From NCBI GenBank assembly GCA_019722365.1, contig JADFUC010000019.1, positions 124,001 to 188,000 of the forward strand: DNA of 64,000 nt. The letters are read 5' to 3'. The notes beneath the pieces were generated by a model. The model was not told where the DNA came from. It saw only the letters and a program-made list of their open reading frames with translations, and ran no database searches. The position numbers were made by a program, and so were the translations under genes. Below are positions 28,870 to 42,189 of this stretch, in pieces. The stretch is from Lithospermum erythrorhizon (lineage: Eukaryota; Streptophyta; Magnoliopsida; Boraginales; Boraginaceae). Each line of letters opens with the position of its first letter. Position 1 is the first letter of the stretch.

Positions 28870-30170
28870 TGAAATCAATCGTCACAGTACAGGATGAGAA
28901 ACTAACATTTAGAATGATTGTTGGATCCCATTCAAAAGATACGATCCCTCAATTTCAAACTCAAACTCTTTCCTTATTTTCAAACCGGCCTAACCCTCCT
29001 TATCCCCACTTAATTCATAATCTACTCTTTAAATCAAGAACCAATGTAATACACACTCCTTCTTATCGTCATTCTAACAAATTATTTGTGAAATCCTCAC
29101 AATTAGACCACACCAAAGCCATGACTCCCGTGAATGGCCTAAAGATCGATTCAAAACAAAAGATCTCTATAATTCCATTACACATACCCTCACAATCACA
29201 CCCAACACACCTAAAACCTATAATGAGATCCCAGTAGCACTTGGAATTACCTTTGAAAGTTGTCCATTCCTCACAAAATCAAGATTTTCATTTGGAGACT
29301 CCTACTGAACCTACTTCCTACCGAAACTCTCATCTCAATGAAAACCTCAAAAAACATCAATCTTTTATACACTTTTTGTAATAATAAAAATGAAGCTGTC
29401 TTCCACCTTTTTGGAATGCCCTTTCACTCAAAAAATTTGGAATCATTTTAATTTTAATATCAACCTAAATAATCAACATTTTTACTCTTCTATCATCAAT
29501 TGGATACATTCGCCTCGAAAACACCATCCATTATTCAAGCACCTTGACTTTGGTTGTATTCTCTAGATCACTTGGATTAGCAGGAACGAAACTATCTTCA
29601 ACTGTGTTTAGCCTTGCCATCAAAGAGCCATTCAGAGATGTTTCGACCTTCTTACAAAATGGACAAAACATTTCAATTCAAATCTTCCAGGGGCATCGAT
29701 CACAACAATCCAACCAGGCCTTACTTAATTTTGAGGGCCAACTTCAATTCAAATCATATTATCTACCCCATCAGAATCGAAGATGTCGACGCACCGATGC
29801 CCGTGACGGCATTGGCGTCATTTTCCAAATTACCATTTGATTACAAATGATGAATGCCGTGTCAAGGCGACTTTTTATTACCAAGAACGTTGCTCACATC
29901 GCTCTGCCTAATCGAGGAAAACAACAACATTCTTTGGACTTGACTTCCTTTGGGGAAGCTCTTTTCACATCACTGATTCTTCTAAAGGAATATAATGTGC
30001 ATTGCATTTACTTTATCACTAATGGATTCGCTTCACATATATGGTCTAGATTTTTCGAGAAGATAGCAAGGACGAACGAGTGGAAGAATCAGATTTGAGA
30101 AATAATGGAACATAATTGTAGCATCATTTATTTTCCTACTAATGTTGGATGTATTTTGAATCTTTTTGAT
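28870..30170 (+). pseudogene. 3' fragment of a LINE (non-LTR retrotransposon)
   Basis: Several broken + strand frames together resemble the end of a plant L1-type ORF2. The block at about 29260-29450, IPHKIKIFIWRLLLNLLPT then a Cys/His region ending PFHSKN, matches the zinc-finger region after reverse transcriptase (zf-RVT; P.KIKIFLWR..N.LPT, C..C, H......C). Downstream blocks (29790-30100: GIGVIFQ, ALFTSLILLKEYNVHCI, FITNG) look like the terminal RNase H-like domain. Reverse transcriptase itself is not present, so the copy is 5'-truncated as is usual for LINEs. Several stops show that it is dead. The end near 30.17 kb is approximate. Confidence 0.6.
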
Positions 30171-30311
30171 GTCTCTATTAGTAGATTTAATTCCGTTGAT
30201 AATGAATGTAATGGACACCATGATAGCAATGATGTAACCGAATACTTTGTTTGGTTTATAAATTTCATTATTTATAAAAGAAAAAACATCTATTATTTCA
30301 TACCCATTTGC

Positions 30312-30339
30312 CCATTTGGTGAGTATACTCACCAAATGG
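30312..30339. repeat. Perfect 28-bp palindrome
   Basis: Positions 30312-30339 read the same on both strands with no spacer: ccatttggtgagta followed directly by tactcaccaaatgg. The preceding bases (acccatttgcccatttgg) repeat the start of the arm. It lies just beyond the LINE fragment. Confidence 0.85.
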
Positions 30340-33140
30340 TATAGAAAATGGTTTATGACACTACGTACGTTTTTAATCTTTTATGAAGTAATATATAATT
30401 GTTTGCATTTTATCTTTGAGTTAATTCAAAAACATCTTATGTGCTATCGTAGGAGTAATGTTGCATACAATTCAGTATCCAAGTCATCCTTATTTCGTTT
30501 AGACGATAGTTTTTTTGGAGGTATTGGTACATGCCGATATTAATGATAGATATACTTACCAAATCTTATAATATCTACACCTTCGCGTATTTTAGGCAAC
30601 AATATATTAGCTAGTGTTCCATAATGATTTTCCTTGTAGTGATGGTGATTATTAAAAGTTAGCTAGTTAGGTGTAATAAAATGGTGTGAAATGTAATGTT
30701 ATGTGTTTGTGGCAATGCCAAACACCTTTACTTCCTCTTAAAGTGTTTCATGATTTTACTATTACTCCAAAGTCTTAGAGTCAAAATCACAATCTTTCTG
30801 ATTTTAAATTAACTTAGATTCTAATCTTGAATAATGTCACTGCCTATTAGAAATTTATGTGTTCCTTGTTTGTACAATTCTAACATGTCATCGATGCTTG
30901 TTCAGTCTGTTTGGTATATATTTTCATGGTTGATAATTCAATAAATCACTCACACATAGTAGTAAAACTGATATGATCGTTATTGTTAAACACAATATAC
31001 GGAGTATAATTTGGATCATTTATCATCACAACATGGGTGCAACTGAATCTACCTAATAATGTCAGGTTTGATTCGTCTCGATTTTTATTTTCAATTATTC
31101 TCACTCTACCGATTCGAAATAAAAAATCTATGTCCATCCTAGCCCCAACCCCTTTTTATGTTCAAGATTTTGATTCTCGGCCCGATTCTCGATCTAACGC
31201 CGCAAAATCTGTTCGGCCCAATAGTTCTGGAATATTCGGCCAATATGGAATAGTTTGGACTAAGGTAATATCGCAAATCTAATCTAATAGTTTCGGTCCC
31301 ATTTGCACCTAATCCAAGAAAATTAACGCTGATTTCGATATTTGCCGGGACAAATCGAGCTCAAATCGACTTTTGCCTTTAATTTCTCAAACCGGTCGAC
31401 ATTTACGCTCACCATCCCTAATCAAAAGTCAGATATTAATGCATGCAAACTAAAAACGATTCTTGGGTACTGTAGCATATTGACTCATGAATCGGAAACA
31501 TTTCATATGAAATTTCTGACTATCTGTGTGGTGCATAGTTACGACTTCAAGACTCAGATCTGCCTCATGAGCATTTATCTAAACAACACAAAACGCGACT
31601 TCCTTTTATTTAATTTGCTTACCGTCTATTAAATTTATTTTAGTATAGAAGTTATTTTTAATTATAATAACAAAAGTATCCACTCAATAAATGAATATCA
31701 CTTTTCGTATTCAAGTAATCTAATTTCTATTCATTTTAAACTTCGTAAATTCAAAATATCTACAAATATTATGATAATACCTTCTTTAATATAAACCTTA
31801 ATCCACTTAGTTGTAATTCATTTACTCCAAGAACTGGCACAAATTCATTTTTCCTTGTTCTTAATACTTGATTTTATTTGTTCTTTGTGCTTCAAATAAG
31901 AAAACCATACAAGTAGTTTTTTAATGTTGGAAGTATTTAAAAAATGGCCACCAATAATTATATATTATCCATCCATTTTTTCTTATTGCCTTCTTTCGCC
32001 CTCAAATCGGGACAGTTTAACGGTAATATTAAACGCCGACACCCCAAATTTTTATGTCGCTCACTGTGTTCTGCATCTCATATTTGAAGCGGTTTAAAGC
32101 GAAGTTCTCCTCCCCCCACTGAGACACGCCTATTCACCCTCCTTCAAATATATAAGTAATTTTGTGACAAAATATAAGTAATTGTCTCATCCCTCCCCTA
32201 AATAATGGCAATGAAAAAACCTCTAAATATGTAAATACTAGCCCTCTCAATTTCGCTTCAAGCCCGCCACCTGCTAATACCATCGTATTAGTCATTCTGA
32301 CAGCTACTTTTAGAGCCTAGTCATATATACATACATTAGAAATTACAAGTGGCACCATAGCTCATGTATGATTTCAAATTAAATGAGATTCATTTAATTA
32401 ATTTTGGTTTCCATGCATATTTCAACCAAATTAAAAGCTAAGTGAAGATGATATAAATGTTGCTTTTAATGTTCATCTAAGCTCAAATTTCTAAATAAAA
32501 TTTGTTATAAATATAACCGAGAATAATCTAAATAGACAGAAAGAATAAGAGAGTCAAAAGGAGAATATATTTATTGTTTCTGTAGTTGTATTGAATACAA
32601 TACAATAGGTGTCTATTTATAGGCTTATTAGATAATGACTAGATAATTAACTCCTCCTACTTTCTTGCTAGTGATAGACATCCACCAATTAATAATTATT
32701 CATAACAAAATTATTATTTTAGGTAGTGATGAAATCAAGATTTTTGTATAAGAGGGATTAATAACTTCATAGCATTCATTCAAATTAAATAAGAAAAAAT
32801 AAAAATTAGAACAACATAACTTTTTTTAAAATAAATATAGTTTTTGAAAACATGTTTAATATTTCGTAGGATTGTTCTTTTTCAAAAATTAAGGGCCGAC
32901 TGCAATCGACGCCCTTGTTCCTTCAATGATTTTAGGCAATTAGTAACTCATATTATTATTGAAATTCATCCATTATTTTTTGGGATCTGTTATATACCGA
33001 TCTCACTTTCTTTGTATACCTGTCCAAAAATTATAAAAAGGCATTTATAACTTTTAATTTCTTATCTCTTTATTTGACCATGATCTTTATAGCATTGGCC
33101 CTGATTCATTTCACAATTAGCGACATGTCCATGGATGATG

Positions 33141-33220
33141 AAGTTAGATGATGAATTCAATAATAAGTCAATATAAATTAAAGTTAGATGATGCATTCAA
33201 TAATAAGTCAATATAAATTA
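33141..33220. repeat. Tandem duplication, 40-bp unit
   Basis: 33141-33180 and 33181-33220 are identical except for one base (atgaattc versus atgcattc). Each unit starts aagttagatgatg and ends caatataaatta. Confidence 0.9.
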
Positions 33221-33985
33221 GGCGTTTGCAATTAGTAAAATTAGAAACGTGGGGCAATAAGGATTCATCGGAAAATTTGAAAAGTGTAATTATTATATTT
33301 CATAGGGCAAGCATCTTGTTTTGTGTTGATTCGCAAAACATATATGAGCATTAAGCAGTTCATAATAAACGTTAAAATAATTGAAAGAGTGATTTTTGAG
33401 GCTTGAAAGATTGGGTTTGTGGAATAAATTTGGGTGAGTATACTTAATGTATGAAATTTTAACAATTAAAATAATTGAAAGATATATATGTTTTTTTATT
33501 ATTTTTGGGATCGACGGTGTATAAAGAAACTAAGATCGGTATATAACAACTACGTTATTTTTTACTATGACAAAACTAAGTTCAATGCATGGCAAAATGA
33601 AGTAGAACAATGAGTGAAGACCTAAGAAAGTAGTATTAGCAAAAAAGGTAAGGCGTAATGGAAAGTAATGACGAATTAAATTATTTATGACCATACACAA
33701 CATTTATTGCTTGTTAACACGTGTGCTCTGGACTCTGGAGTATGCACCGCGTTAATCGGGTAATATCGGTCTTCTTCTACAGTTGTGCATTTTTTAGAAG
33801 TCCTCATTTGAATCTAAATTTTTAGAGTTTAATTTGTCATTGTCGTTGTCATTGTCACTACACTATATTCGTGCAAGTTCGCTCTTCTGTGATTTCTTAT
33901 GCCCAGCATTCTTTGATTAAATTATACATACATGGTGTTTTGTGCGTGAATTTATATAGTTGTTATTTTGTTATCATATAAAAAA

Positions 33986-34165
33986 TATCGAGAGTAATAG
34001 AAAATCCGAAGCAGTATAAAGTTCCTTTCAAATTTCACGTCGGTCATCCTATTAATCACTTCGTATTAATATTTTTATTTAAAAGATACTGAAAGCAATA
34101 GAGAATCTGAAGTAATTTTAAGTTCATTTCAAATTTCAGGTCTATCATCCTATTAATCACTTTTA
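33986..34165. repeat. Tandem duplication, about 101-bp unit
   Basis: Two diverged copies carry agtaatagaaaatccgaag / agcaatagagaatctgaag, tttcaaatttca and tcatcctattaatcac, with equivalent positions about 101 bp apart. Confidence 0.7.
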
Positions 34166-34522
34166 GTTAAAATTATTGTTGCCAGTATTTTAAAGTTGTA
34201 TAATTTTAGTTATAGTTATTTTGCAAGTTATATACCCTTAACTCATTGCGGATTCAGATCGATATGTTATATTTTTATATGACAATGTTTATTATACTTG
34301 ATCAAGATCATGGAAAGTTGTATTTTTATATTTATAAATCAATTATAAATTATAAATAATATACTTGTCATGATTTTAAATAAATATAACATATAGATAT
34401 CAAACAAAATATAACCGATAATCCGAAATCTTTTAAAAGTTATCACATGTTTTACATTTTTAACATTGCCATTTTTTAAATTATTATTTTAAAATATAAA
34501 CAAAAAACATTGCCTTTTCTAA

Positions 34523-34763
34523 GGGCACCGACTATGGTGAACTTGGAGAACTTGAAAACAGATGAAACTCGTTACAATTTCACAAATGATGTGTTTTTAT
34601 GAACCGAAAGTTCACCTAAAGTATTTTCAATTCTCTTTTCATCATTGCTACTTGAGAAGTCAAATAGAATTGCTCATCAGTGACAACCAACTTGAGCAAC
34701 TTTATTGCATGCATCATTCTACCTTAACAAGGTTGACTAAAACGCACCATCGGATGTAAGTGC
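34523..34763. mobile_element. Candidate MITE with gggcacc...ggtgc-type ends
   Basis: The left end (gggcaccgactatggtgaa) and right end (cgcaccatcggatgtaagtgc) can be aligned as imperfect inverted repeats sharing GCAC and ATGGTG blocks. The element is about 240 bp, non-coding, and the size of a MITE. Flanking target duplication is not clear, so the class is unassigned. Confidence 0.35.
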
Positions 34764-35172
34764 AATTTTACAAGTGTGGAACCAATTTGTTGAGAATCTG
34801 ATTTCCTTATGAAAATAAATGATTAATTGGCCGTTCGCGTCCTGTAATATCGTTATCTCAAGCCGTTTCTTAAACTTAAAGATTCATTTACGCCCGAACT
34901 TTATTCTCACGTGACGCTCCTAACTTCCACTCTCGCCGTGACGCTTCAACCCGTTTTTCACATTTTAAAGTCCGTGCCAGTGAAATGACTACATTACCCT
35001 TTATATGATTAGACGCGCCTTTTGCTTACAAATTTCTTTCTTTTCTAATTACATAACCAATTACAAACATTATTTCCAATTTCTTTCTTTCCAATTACAA
35101 TCAAGAAATTAGAACCCTTCATCTTCACAACAAACATAACAAACCCTTCATCTTCAAGCAAAATTCTTCAGC

Positions 35173-36400
35173 AATGGCTCGAAAATTACGCCACAAATAC
35201 ACGGAGCCCCAACAAGAAAAAGAAGACGATAAACCCGAATGCATGAGGATGTTAAGAATTGAATTTTGAGAGAAGACGAGAGTCAAGATTTTCTACAAAA
35301 AATACGTAAGGGTTTAACGACTTCTTCACTATAAAGCTCAGGGGTAATGGCAAATTTAAGAAGTTTAAGGCTTACATACGTGACGCTGTGACGGGTTAGT
35401 ATTTGTGTACTCAAGTGAGGGGTCGCAATTGAAGACGATGGTTGATGTGATCGTTGAGGGAAATTGGACGACAGAATTTCATTAGATACAAGAAGCCTCT
35501 TCATTGTCTTGATAATAGGTTAGTACATCTTAAGACGTGCTCTGGCTGCTGATGAGCATGTGTTAAGCTGTGCGGGAGTTGTGGAAATAGGTATGTATGT
35601 AACCTAATTCTAAATTTAATGATTGCTAAGAATATGCATTTATTGAGATGTATAATTTTTTACAAAGTATGCCCAAAGCAACATCAAGGAGATCGGGAGC
35701 GACGAAGAGTGCGTCAAGAAGCCAAGAAGCGCCAAAGGAATACGACATTTAAGCGGTGGAGTGCAAAGTCAGGGGGTAAATAGCTATGAAGGTTACGTCG
35801 GTTGAGTTGGATATCATATTGAAGAGCGCGAATGTAAGCATGCGATAAGCATGTGTATAAGTAACAAACGAGGGAACGATGGTGAGGATGTTGCTGGGGA
35901 CGATGAATTCATGGAACTAATAATGTAGTTTATGATGATTTCGACGGATGTTTTCTTACAAGAGAGATTACTTTTGATGAAGACTATGAACTCTTCAAGA
36001 TTCTAAGACGCTGGAGGAAACGAAAGGGAAAAATGAAAACTCGCATGCTTTCAAATGAGGAGAAGCCGAGGATGAAATGGGCCTCGCTTTTACCCGGAGT
36101 ATCGGGTCATTACCTCGTTGAAATTTGAGACTTCGAGCATCTGTAGAGTTGTTGAAAGAAGATGATGAATAAAGTTATTCGCCGGGAGTTCGATGGTGAA
36201 GAAGGCCATTACTAGCATATTGTATAATAGGAAAATACACTTAGCAAATCCAATCATACTTCCTAACATGGTGTTTGGTAATGCCGTATTTTAGGAGTTT
36301 AATCGTGCATTGTGCTTTGAAGACAAAGAAACCTTTAAAGTTTGTAAAAAATGACAAGCTGAGCGTTGCAAGTAGATTTCAAGTTTGAGGAGCGCTGGAT
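35173..36400 (+). pseudogene. Gene-like remnant of unknown family
   Basis: An ATG at about 35174 opens a 31-codon frame starting MARKLRHKYTEPQQ and containing PECMRMLRI before a stop. It follows a leader-like AC/TC-rich stretch. After it, about 1.1 kb of relatively GC-rich, Lys/Arg/Glu-rich sequence runs through all three frames with many stops. Phrases such as gggtcattacctcg and gttattcgccgggagttcg look like decayed coding DNA. The opening resembles the N-terminus of some plant proteins that start MARK and have a short Cys-containing motif, but I cannot name the family. Confidence 0.3.
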
Positions 36401-36589
36401 TCATCAGATTCTCTGCTCAAGACTGGAAACTCGAACGACTATTTTATCAAAAAGTACGGGTAGAAGAACATACTTGTGAGAGCTCAATGAAAATTGATAT
36501 GGTGAAGCGCAATCTAATTGCCTATCCACACGTTATTAACCAATTATATTACGAGAATAAAAACGCAAAACTATTTGATAATTCCACAA

Positions 36590-39560
36590 CTAATGGGTTA
36601 GCCCAAGGATCAATCCAAAGGGGGTTGGGCTTATCCGCAGCTGGTCAGACCACTGAAGACCACCGAATAAATGGACTTGGTCCAGGAGCGAGACCCTAAT
36701 CCGAAAGGCTCGAGCCGGCCAGCTCGGTTCATGGAGGAGACGTTGGGGGCCAGATGACGGCGTTAAGAGCGCACTAAGTGAAGCAATTATGGGGAGGATT
36801 TAAGACCATAATGACCATGAGCCGCAAGCCTTTTTCACTCAATAACAATGGTGCCTTCAAGACTTGATCAAAGGTAACGATCCAAACCATTATAAAACAT
36901 AAACCTTGAGACAAATCAAGTAAGTTGACTTTGATACCCAAAATCTATTTATGTGAACCCCTCGATCTTTTACTAACTTGATCGCTCTGGAAGAGTTTCT
37001 AGCCTGCAACCTGGCCTTGCTTTGTAGCCCGATATTTTTTTTAGTGCATTCTTTCATTTGGGCCGAGAGACAAGTGCCTACCGAAGACTCGTCATCCGAT
37101 CCACTATCGAACCGGACCAGTCATCATCAAGCGACCATAAAGGAGACATGCATTTAGAAACTTCCTACCCTCTTTACCAAGAAGATGAATCTGTATTTTG
37201 AGATAATGATCACCTCGTGGGAGCGATGCCCGAACTCGAATAATCCAGCTGCCGTATTAAATTCTGAGATGCCCCACCAAATGTTTAGGGACCGATAAAC
37301 ATCGGGTCCGAAGAATACCGCCTAAGTGGAGGAAAGCTCACACCCCACCTGAGACGGCAAGGGTTGACATGCGACTGAGCAAATTGTTGGCGTTATGAAA
37401 CAATTAAAGGAGCTGCTCCCCACTTCGGTGAGACCCCTGTCATTATTTGTCCGAGAGGACAGTGAGGAAACTCTACACACATATTCCCTGGCCAGACGAA
37501 TAACGAGCCTCGATCAAGTCAATGGAGTCGCCATGGTGCTTCGACACCTGGTGGTCGCTCGCTCAAGCAACGGACGCAAGAGCTACCGCCAGTAAGCAAA
37601 ATGTATCTTCACGTAAAGAGTCAGCAGACAAATGCGAAGATAGAACCACACGGAACTGCTACTGGCCCTTCGCGGATATCAAGAAAGCACAACTACGCCC
37701 GGGTACGAGGCTCTCCCTTTCTCGCCAAATTGGGGAAAGACGGACCTGGAGGAACATATCACCGAATTCCAATCCCAGATGTCATTCCAACACTCCTGTA
37801 GCAAAGTGTACTGCAGGGCTTTTCCATCCAGTCTTGTATTACCCGCAATAAAATGGTTCAATCAAATATTTAAGCGACGCATACTCTTCAAAGAGTTCAA
37901 AAAGGCGGTTTTACCGTAACCTAAGCGGACGGGTCGATAGACAAGTGACGGAAGACTCTCTCACGACTATCAACCGAGGGAGAATGAGTAATTTTTCTCT
38001 TTCCGTGATCGGTTACAAACGAATTGAACCTCATCCCGTGGGCCGACTGTAAAATGAGGTCATAAGATTCATTGGTGGGCCGAGGACGAGGTATCAGACG
38101 AGATCATTCCCAGATCCGCCGCCCGTACGCTGACACGGAGGTAGAATGGATGGCGCTCAAAGAGGTGCATGGGGGCATGTGTAGAAGTCACATCAACGTG
38201 AGAGCCCTGACGCAGAAGATCCTACGATCGGGAGTATTTTGGCAATCCATAGCCCCAGATTCTAAGGACCACGTAAGGAGATGCGATTCATGCCAAAGAC
38301 ACGCCATCATTCCATGTCGCCCTCACGAAATATATGTTTCCGCCCAATTCCATCCTACCCGCTGGGAGCCGATGCATCTGTGGGACTTCTCGGTAACCGC
38401 CTGATCAAGAGATATGCCATCAAGGGTAAGAGACTACTTTACCACCGTGGTCTAACCGAAGCCGCCCCAAAGACTAGGAGCGTGTGTATCAATTCCTCGG
38501 CTGAAATTGCCTGGGGGTACCCCGAGTGTTGATCACAGATAATCGACCCACCCACGCCGAAAGAGCGGTGGATCCGCGTAACCGGATATGTATCACAGAC
38601 GCCTCAGCTGCCCTATCCACAAAGCAACGGTCGTGGAAAGAATGAACCCGGTAATTTTCAAGGGTGTAAAAGCAACGCTACAACAGAGGAAGCGTAGTTG
38701 GGATCGTAAACTTCGTGTAGCTGGTCATTCCAAACGAATTTCACCGGACTACCTGAGAAACCCCTTCAAATTCTAGTCTACGACCGATACCCTATCAGCT
38801 GGGTAAATATTTACGCCGACATGGCTGTAGAGACACGATGAGCTTGATAACGAGGAAGGATCAAGGCTCAACTGACCCGCTGAGGAGAAAAGTATATCGC
38901 GGCCGATAAACGAATTTAATACAAGTGGAAAGTGCAATCACATTGGCAACAAAGCAGGTCCGCCCAGACAGCTTCCTAATGGGAGATCCGGTTTAAGAGC
39001 AAGCGCAAGATCCGCTCATGGAAAACTGAAAGCTGTAGTCCTATGGTGGCCCCAGACATTAGAGGATAAGAGTCCACCAAATATGAACTGAAACTCAAAA
39101 GTGGCGCCAGCGCCGCGATCAGGGAATGCATCTCACCCGAAAATACCATGTAAAGTCCATTCTCTCTGTTTATTTCCTTGAATAAAAGAGGTTTGATTGG
39201 TTAAAGTTGTCTCGTGCATTTTAAAAGTTGTATCTAGATTAGAATTAACGCATGGTCAGTTGCCGCGCATCTAAGCAAGCTCAGGGAATCTATCTAAACG
39301 CTTGAGTATATTCTACTACCCGACCGGGACGTAAAACTCGATCCCCTCGCATTGGACAACGCGGAGGTTCTGCAAGTGGAGATGTCCCATGTACAATCCA
39401 CTTCTTCTGTAGATCCGAATTCCCTACGATATAGGCATAGGAGAGGACCCAGGGGCTTGGAATAAATAGGGATACCAAACTATTTAAGGTAGAACCCCTA
39501 ACTATGTTGGTCAGATCCTCCCTCCGACTGTAAGATTAGGAGGCGAAGACAAAAGCCAAC
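36590..39560 (+). mobile_element. Ty3/Gypsy retrotransposon remnant (Tat/Athila-like)
   Basis: GC-richer DNA with decayed polyprotein on the + strand. The region before it (36.59-37.0 kb) is LTR/leader-like. The only confident domains are integrase blocks at 38.1-38.8 kb. About 39.1-39.55 kb holds further non-coding element-like DNA. LTR pairs and a target duplication were not established, so the limits are approximate. The lineage guess rests on the integrase zinc-finger wording and is tentative. Confidence 0.55.
38100..38780 (+). pseudogene. Gypsy integrase fragment (HHCC zinc domain and core)
   Basis: The frame from about 38130 reads KEVHGGMCRSHINVRALTQK, then GVFWQSIAPDSKDHVRRCDSCQRHA. 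This is the integrase HHCC zinc-binding domain (H-x7-H and C-x2-C), followed by the W-rich entry to the catalytic core. After frameshifts, ITDNRP appears near 38530 (the TDNG...F catalytic block, G lost). PIHKATVVERMNPVIFKGVK appears near 38610-38680 (corresponding to the PQANGQAE..N..I..GLK block). Catalytic residues are partly lost and the frame is broken several times. Confidence 0.7.
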
Positions 39561-40620
39561 ATGGAGGTGTAAATACCAAACAAATAAACAAGAAAAGATA
39601 ATGTCCAACAAAAGTGGCACTATGAAGTACTATTGTTTAAAAGTGCGAGGAAGTAATGGGGGGCAAAAGAAGCCAATTTAAGAGTCGGCGGTCTCTGAGC
39701 AGGACGCCGTCCTCACGTAGTCCCGTAAAGAGGCAGGGTGTGGAAAGTGATTATATATGTATAATTGAATAGTGTGATTTTTGACCTATAAGAGATGACA
39801 AATAATGAAGTTCCGGAAAATGGTAAATATCAACATATTCAAATGCCTCCAAAGAGGCTCCATCTGCCTAAGCGATAAATGAAGGCTGATAAGATAATGC
39901 CTTCATCCCCATGAAAACGGAGGTGATGTTTTCGAATTGACCTAAAAATGAAGGGCCAATACTATCTACCACCTCACAATATATGACCAAACCTATTTTC
40001 AAGGCAATTCAATTTAAGGCACACATCCAATGAATTTTTTTCTTGTACACTTTTTAGCTTCTCCATGAGAAGAAATAGTCTCGCCCACAATACATAAAAA
40101 GCATAGCTAATGTAATCTAGTCACTTACAAATCATGAGTTCATCACTACTGTGGATTCAAGCTTTTATCAGACGTAGGTTTTCAATGTTGCTTTATTGTA
40201 ATTAGTTACATTGGTGGGGATTAAACCCTAAACAAGAGGTTGAGTTGATGCAATGGTGAATATTAATACTTGGAATGACACACGATGAGGGGGATGGAGT
40301 TGTAAGAATTCATCCGTTGAATTTCAAAAGTGGAAAACGTGGGTACGCTTTTAAATGAAAGTAGAGTAGGATGCGCGATAGATAAATATATGGTGAGTCA
40401 GATTGGTCGGTAAGATTTTATCTTAATAATTTAGATATAATTATCACATAAAAATAATTTTTTTTAAATATACCAAATTTCATAAAAATTTTCTCTCTAT
40501 AAATAGAGCCAAGGTTTAGTTCATTTGGATATAGAAAAATAATACACTTTTTCACTATAACAAGCTATTTTATCCTCAAAACACTCTAGTTTAATCTCTT
40601 CAATTATTTTTCATTGTGTA

Positions 40621-41805
40621 ATGGATCCAAATAATTATTCCTTCAATAACCAAAATCCAAACAATTACCCATTTAACAATCAAGGTTCCAACAATTATCT
40701 ATCGAACAACCAAAATTCCAACCAAGCATATTCTCAAAATTCATCAAATTTTGGGTTGCACCAATTTTTGGTATGCCTTCAAGTATGCCAAATTACCCAC
40801 CACAATACGGATCAATGATGCATTATGACCAACACTCATCCTAAACACCCCATTATCCTAATACTCTCTTTCCAAACCAAAATACAAATGTTCAAAATAT
40901 TAAAATTCCTGAAGTTTTAACTCAAATATCGCTGGGAAATATGAGTGGTGCTAAACTAATACTCCACAAACTGATGAGGAAATTCGACCTACTAAAAAGA
41001 AAAACTCGAAATGGGCCATTGAACAAAATCTAGTGCTTCTTAGTGGATGGATTAAATATGGAACTGATAGTGTAATTGGAAGAAACCGGAAAGGAGATAC
41101 ATTTTGGGGGGAAATTACTGAATACTGCAATACACATTGCTCATTTGATTCTTCAAGGGATCATGTTGCATGTAAAAATCACTATAACTACATTAACCTT
41201 AAACTGGATAGATGGAGAGGAGCATGATGTCAAGTACATATGAAACAAAGCTGGTAACAAGTGAACGATGTATCAGTAGCCTATGACATATATACAAAGA
41301 ATGGAAATGGGTGGGGCCTACTTACTAGAAGAATGGGAGAAGGTTCGTGATCAACCACGATATATGTCTCAAGTTGGTGGAAATACTGGATCTCAATGTA
41401 GTGGATCTAAGAGGGCTCAGTGAAAGGAGAGCAGACTGAAATTCTGTTGGTTCCATTTCTTGCCCAGTGAGAAGGGATGCAAGTAAGAAAAAAGGAAAAG
41501 GGACAAGTTCTAGAAAGGGGAAAGCGGAAGCTTTAAACATTGTTCATGAAGATTGGGATGAGTATAAACATTTCAAGGAACAAGAATTTGAAAGATTAGA
41601 CAAAATAGTTTTAGCACAACAGGAGGCTACAAAAGCACACCAAGAAGCAACAAAAGCCCAAGAGGAGGCATCAAGAATTAAGTTGGAAGTAGTTCGTATG
41701 AAAAAAATAAAAATGTTTATGAAGTTAAGTGTCAAGGAACATTTGGATGACTATAACAAGCAACTCCTCGAAATGTTGAAGATGGAATTATTCGGGGACG
41801 CCTAA
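40621..41805 (+). pseudogene. Harbinger Myb/SANT-like protein gene (NAM-associated C-terminus), broken
   Basis: In autonomous elements this protein binds the transposon ends and carries the transposase to DNA. It opens MDPNNYSF with Asn-rich repeats (NNQNPNNYPFNNQ). Frameshifts follow. At 40980-41227 the Myb-like part reads KWAIEQNLVLLSGWIKYG, DTFWGEITEYCNTHCSF, ACKNHYNYINLKLDRWRGA. The C-terminal part (41467-41805) is one clean frame: KKKGKGTSSRKGK, a coiled-coil rich in EEA/QEATKA repeats, then MKLSVKEHLDDYNKQLLEML. This matches the NAM-associated C-terminal domain. Stops and frame changes lie between the parts. Order and spacing match the family, so identification is fairly sure. Confidence 0.72.
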
Positions 41806-42189
41806 AAAATATGTGTTAAGTTAACTATGTTTGATTTAGTATTATTGTATTAGAATAATTAACATCAAGTTGTTACGCTTATGTAGGATCAATGCTTGGT
41901 ATGTATCCGTTATTTATCTATCCGTTAATATGTTCTTTATTTATCTAATCCGTTAATATGTCCGTTAAATACATGCCTGAAAAGCTTCTCATATGAAATA
42001 ATGGGCGTAATAATCTACTGAAAGTAATAGTATTATTCAATCTAATTACATCTTCGAGATAACCATCGTATTAATTTCATGTGAAATCAATAGTATCCAA
42101 TATTCATCCTCTCATTATAAATATCATAGCAACTCACCCATTTCATATCACATCTCAATATTGACAAGATATTAATAAAACTTTCACTA

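Larger units (their letters stand above)
30560..34520. other. Intergenic region with repeats, no gene seen
   Basis: AT-rich DNA without a recognisable protein. At about 32540-32660, 'ttgtattgaatacaatacaa' followed by ggtgtctatttataggc resembles the promoter part of a Copia LTR on the minus strand (tataaatagacacc as TATA). It could be a solo-LTR remnant. A 40-bp tandem duplication and a roughly 101-bp duplication lie at 33141-33220 and 33986-34165. The rest is unremarkable. Confidence 0.45.

Noticed and set aside
35173..35270. Short MARK-start frame as a functional small protein
   Set aside because: It stops after 31 codons and is followed by about 1 kb of shredded coding-like DNA, so a gene ruin is more likely.
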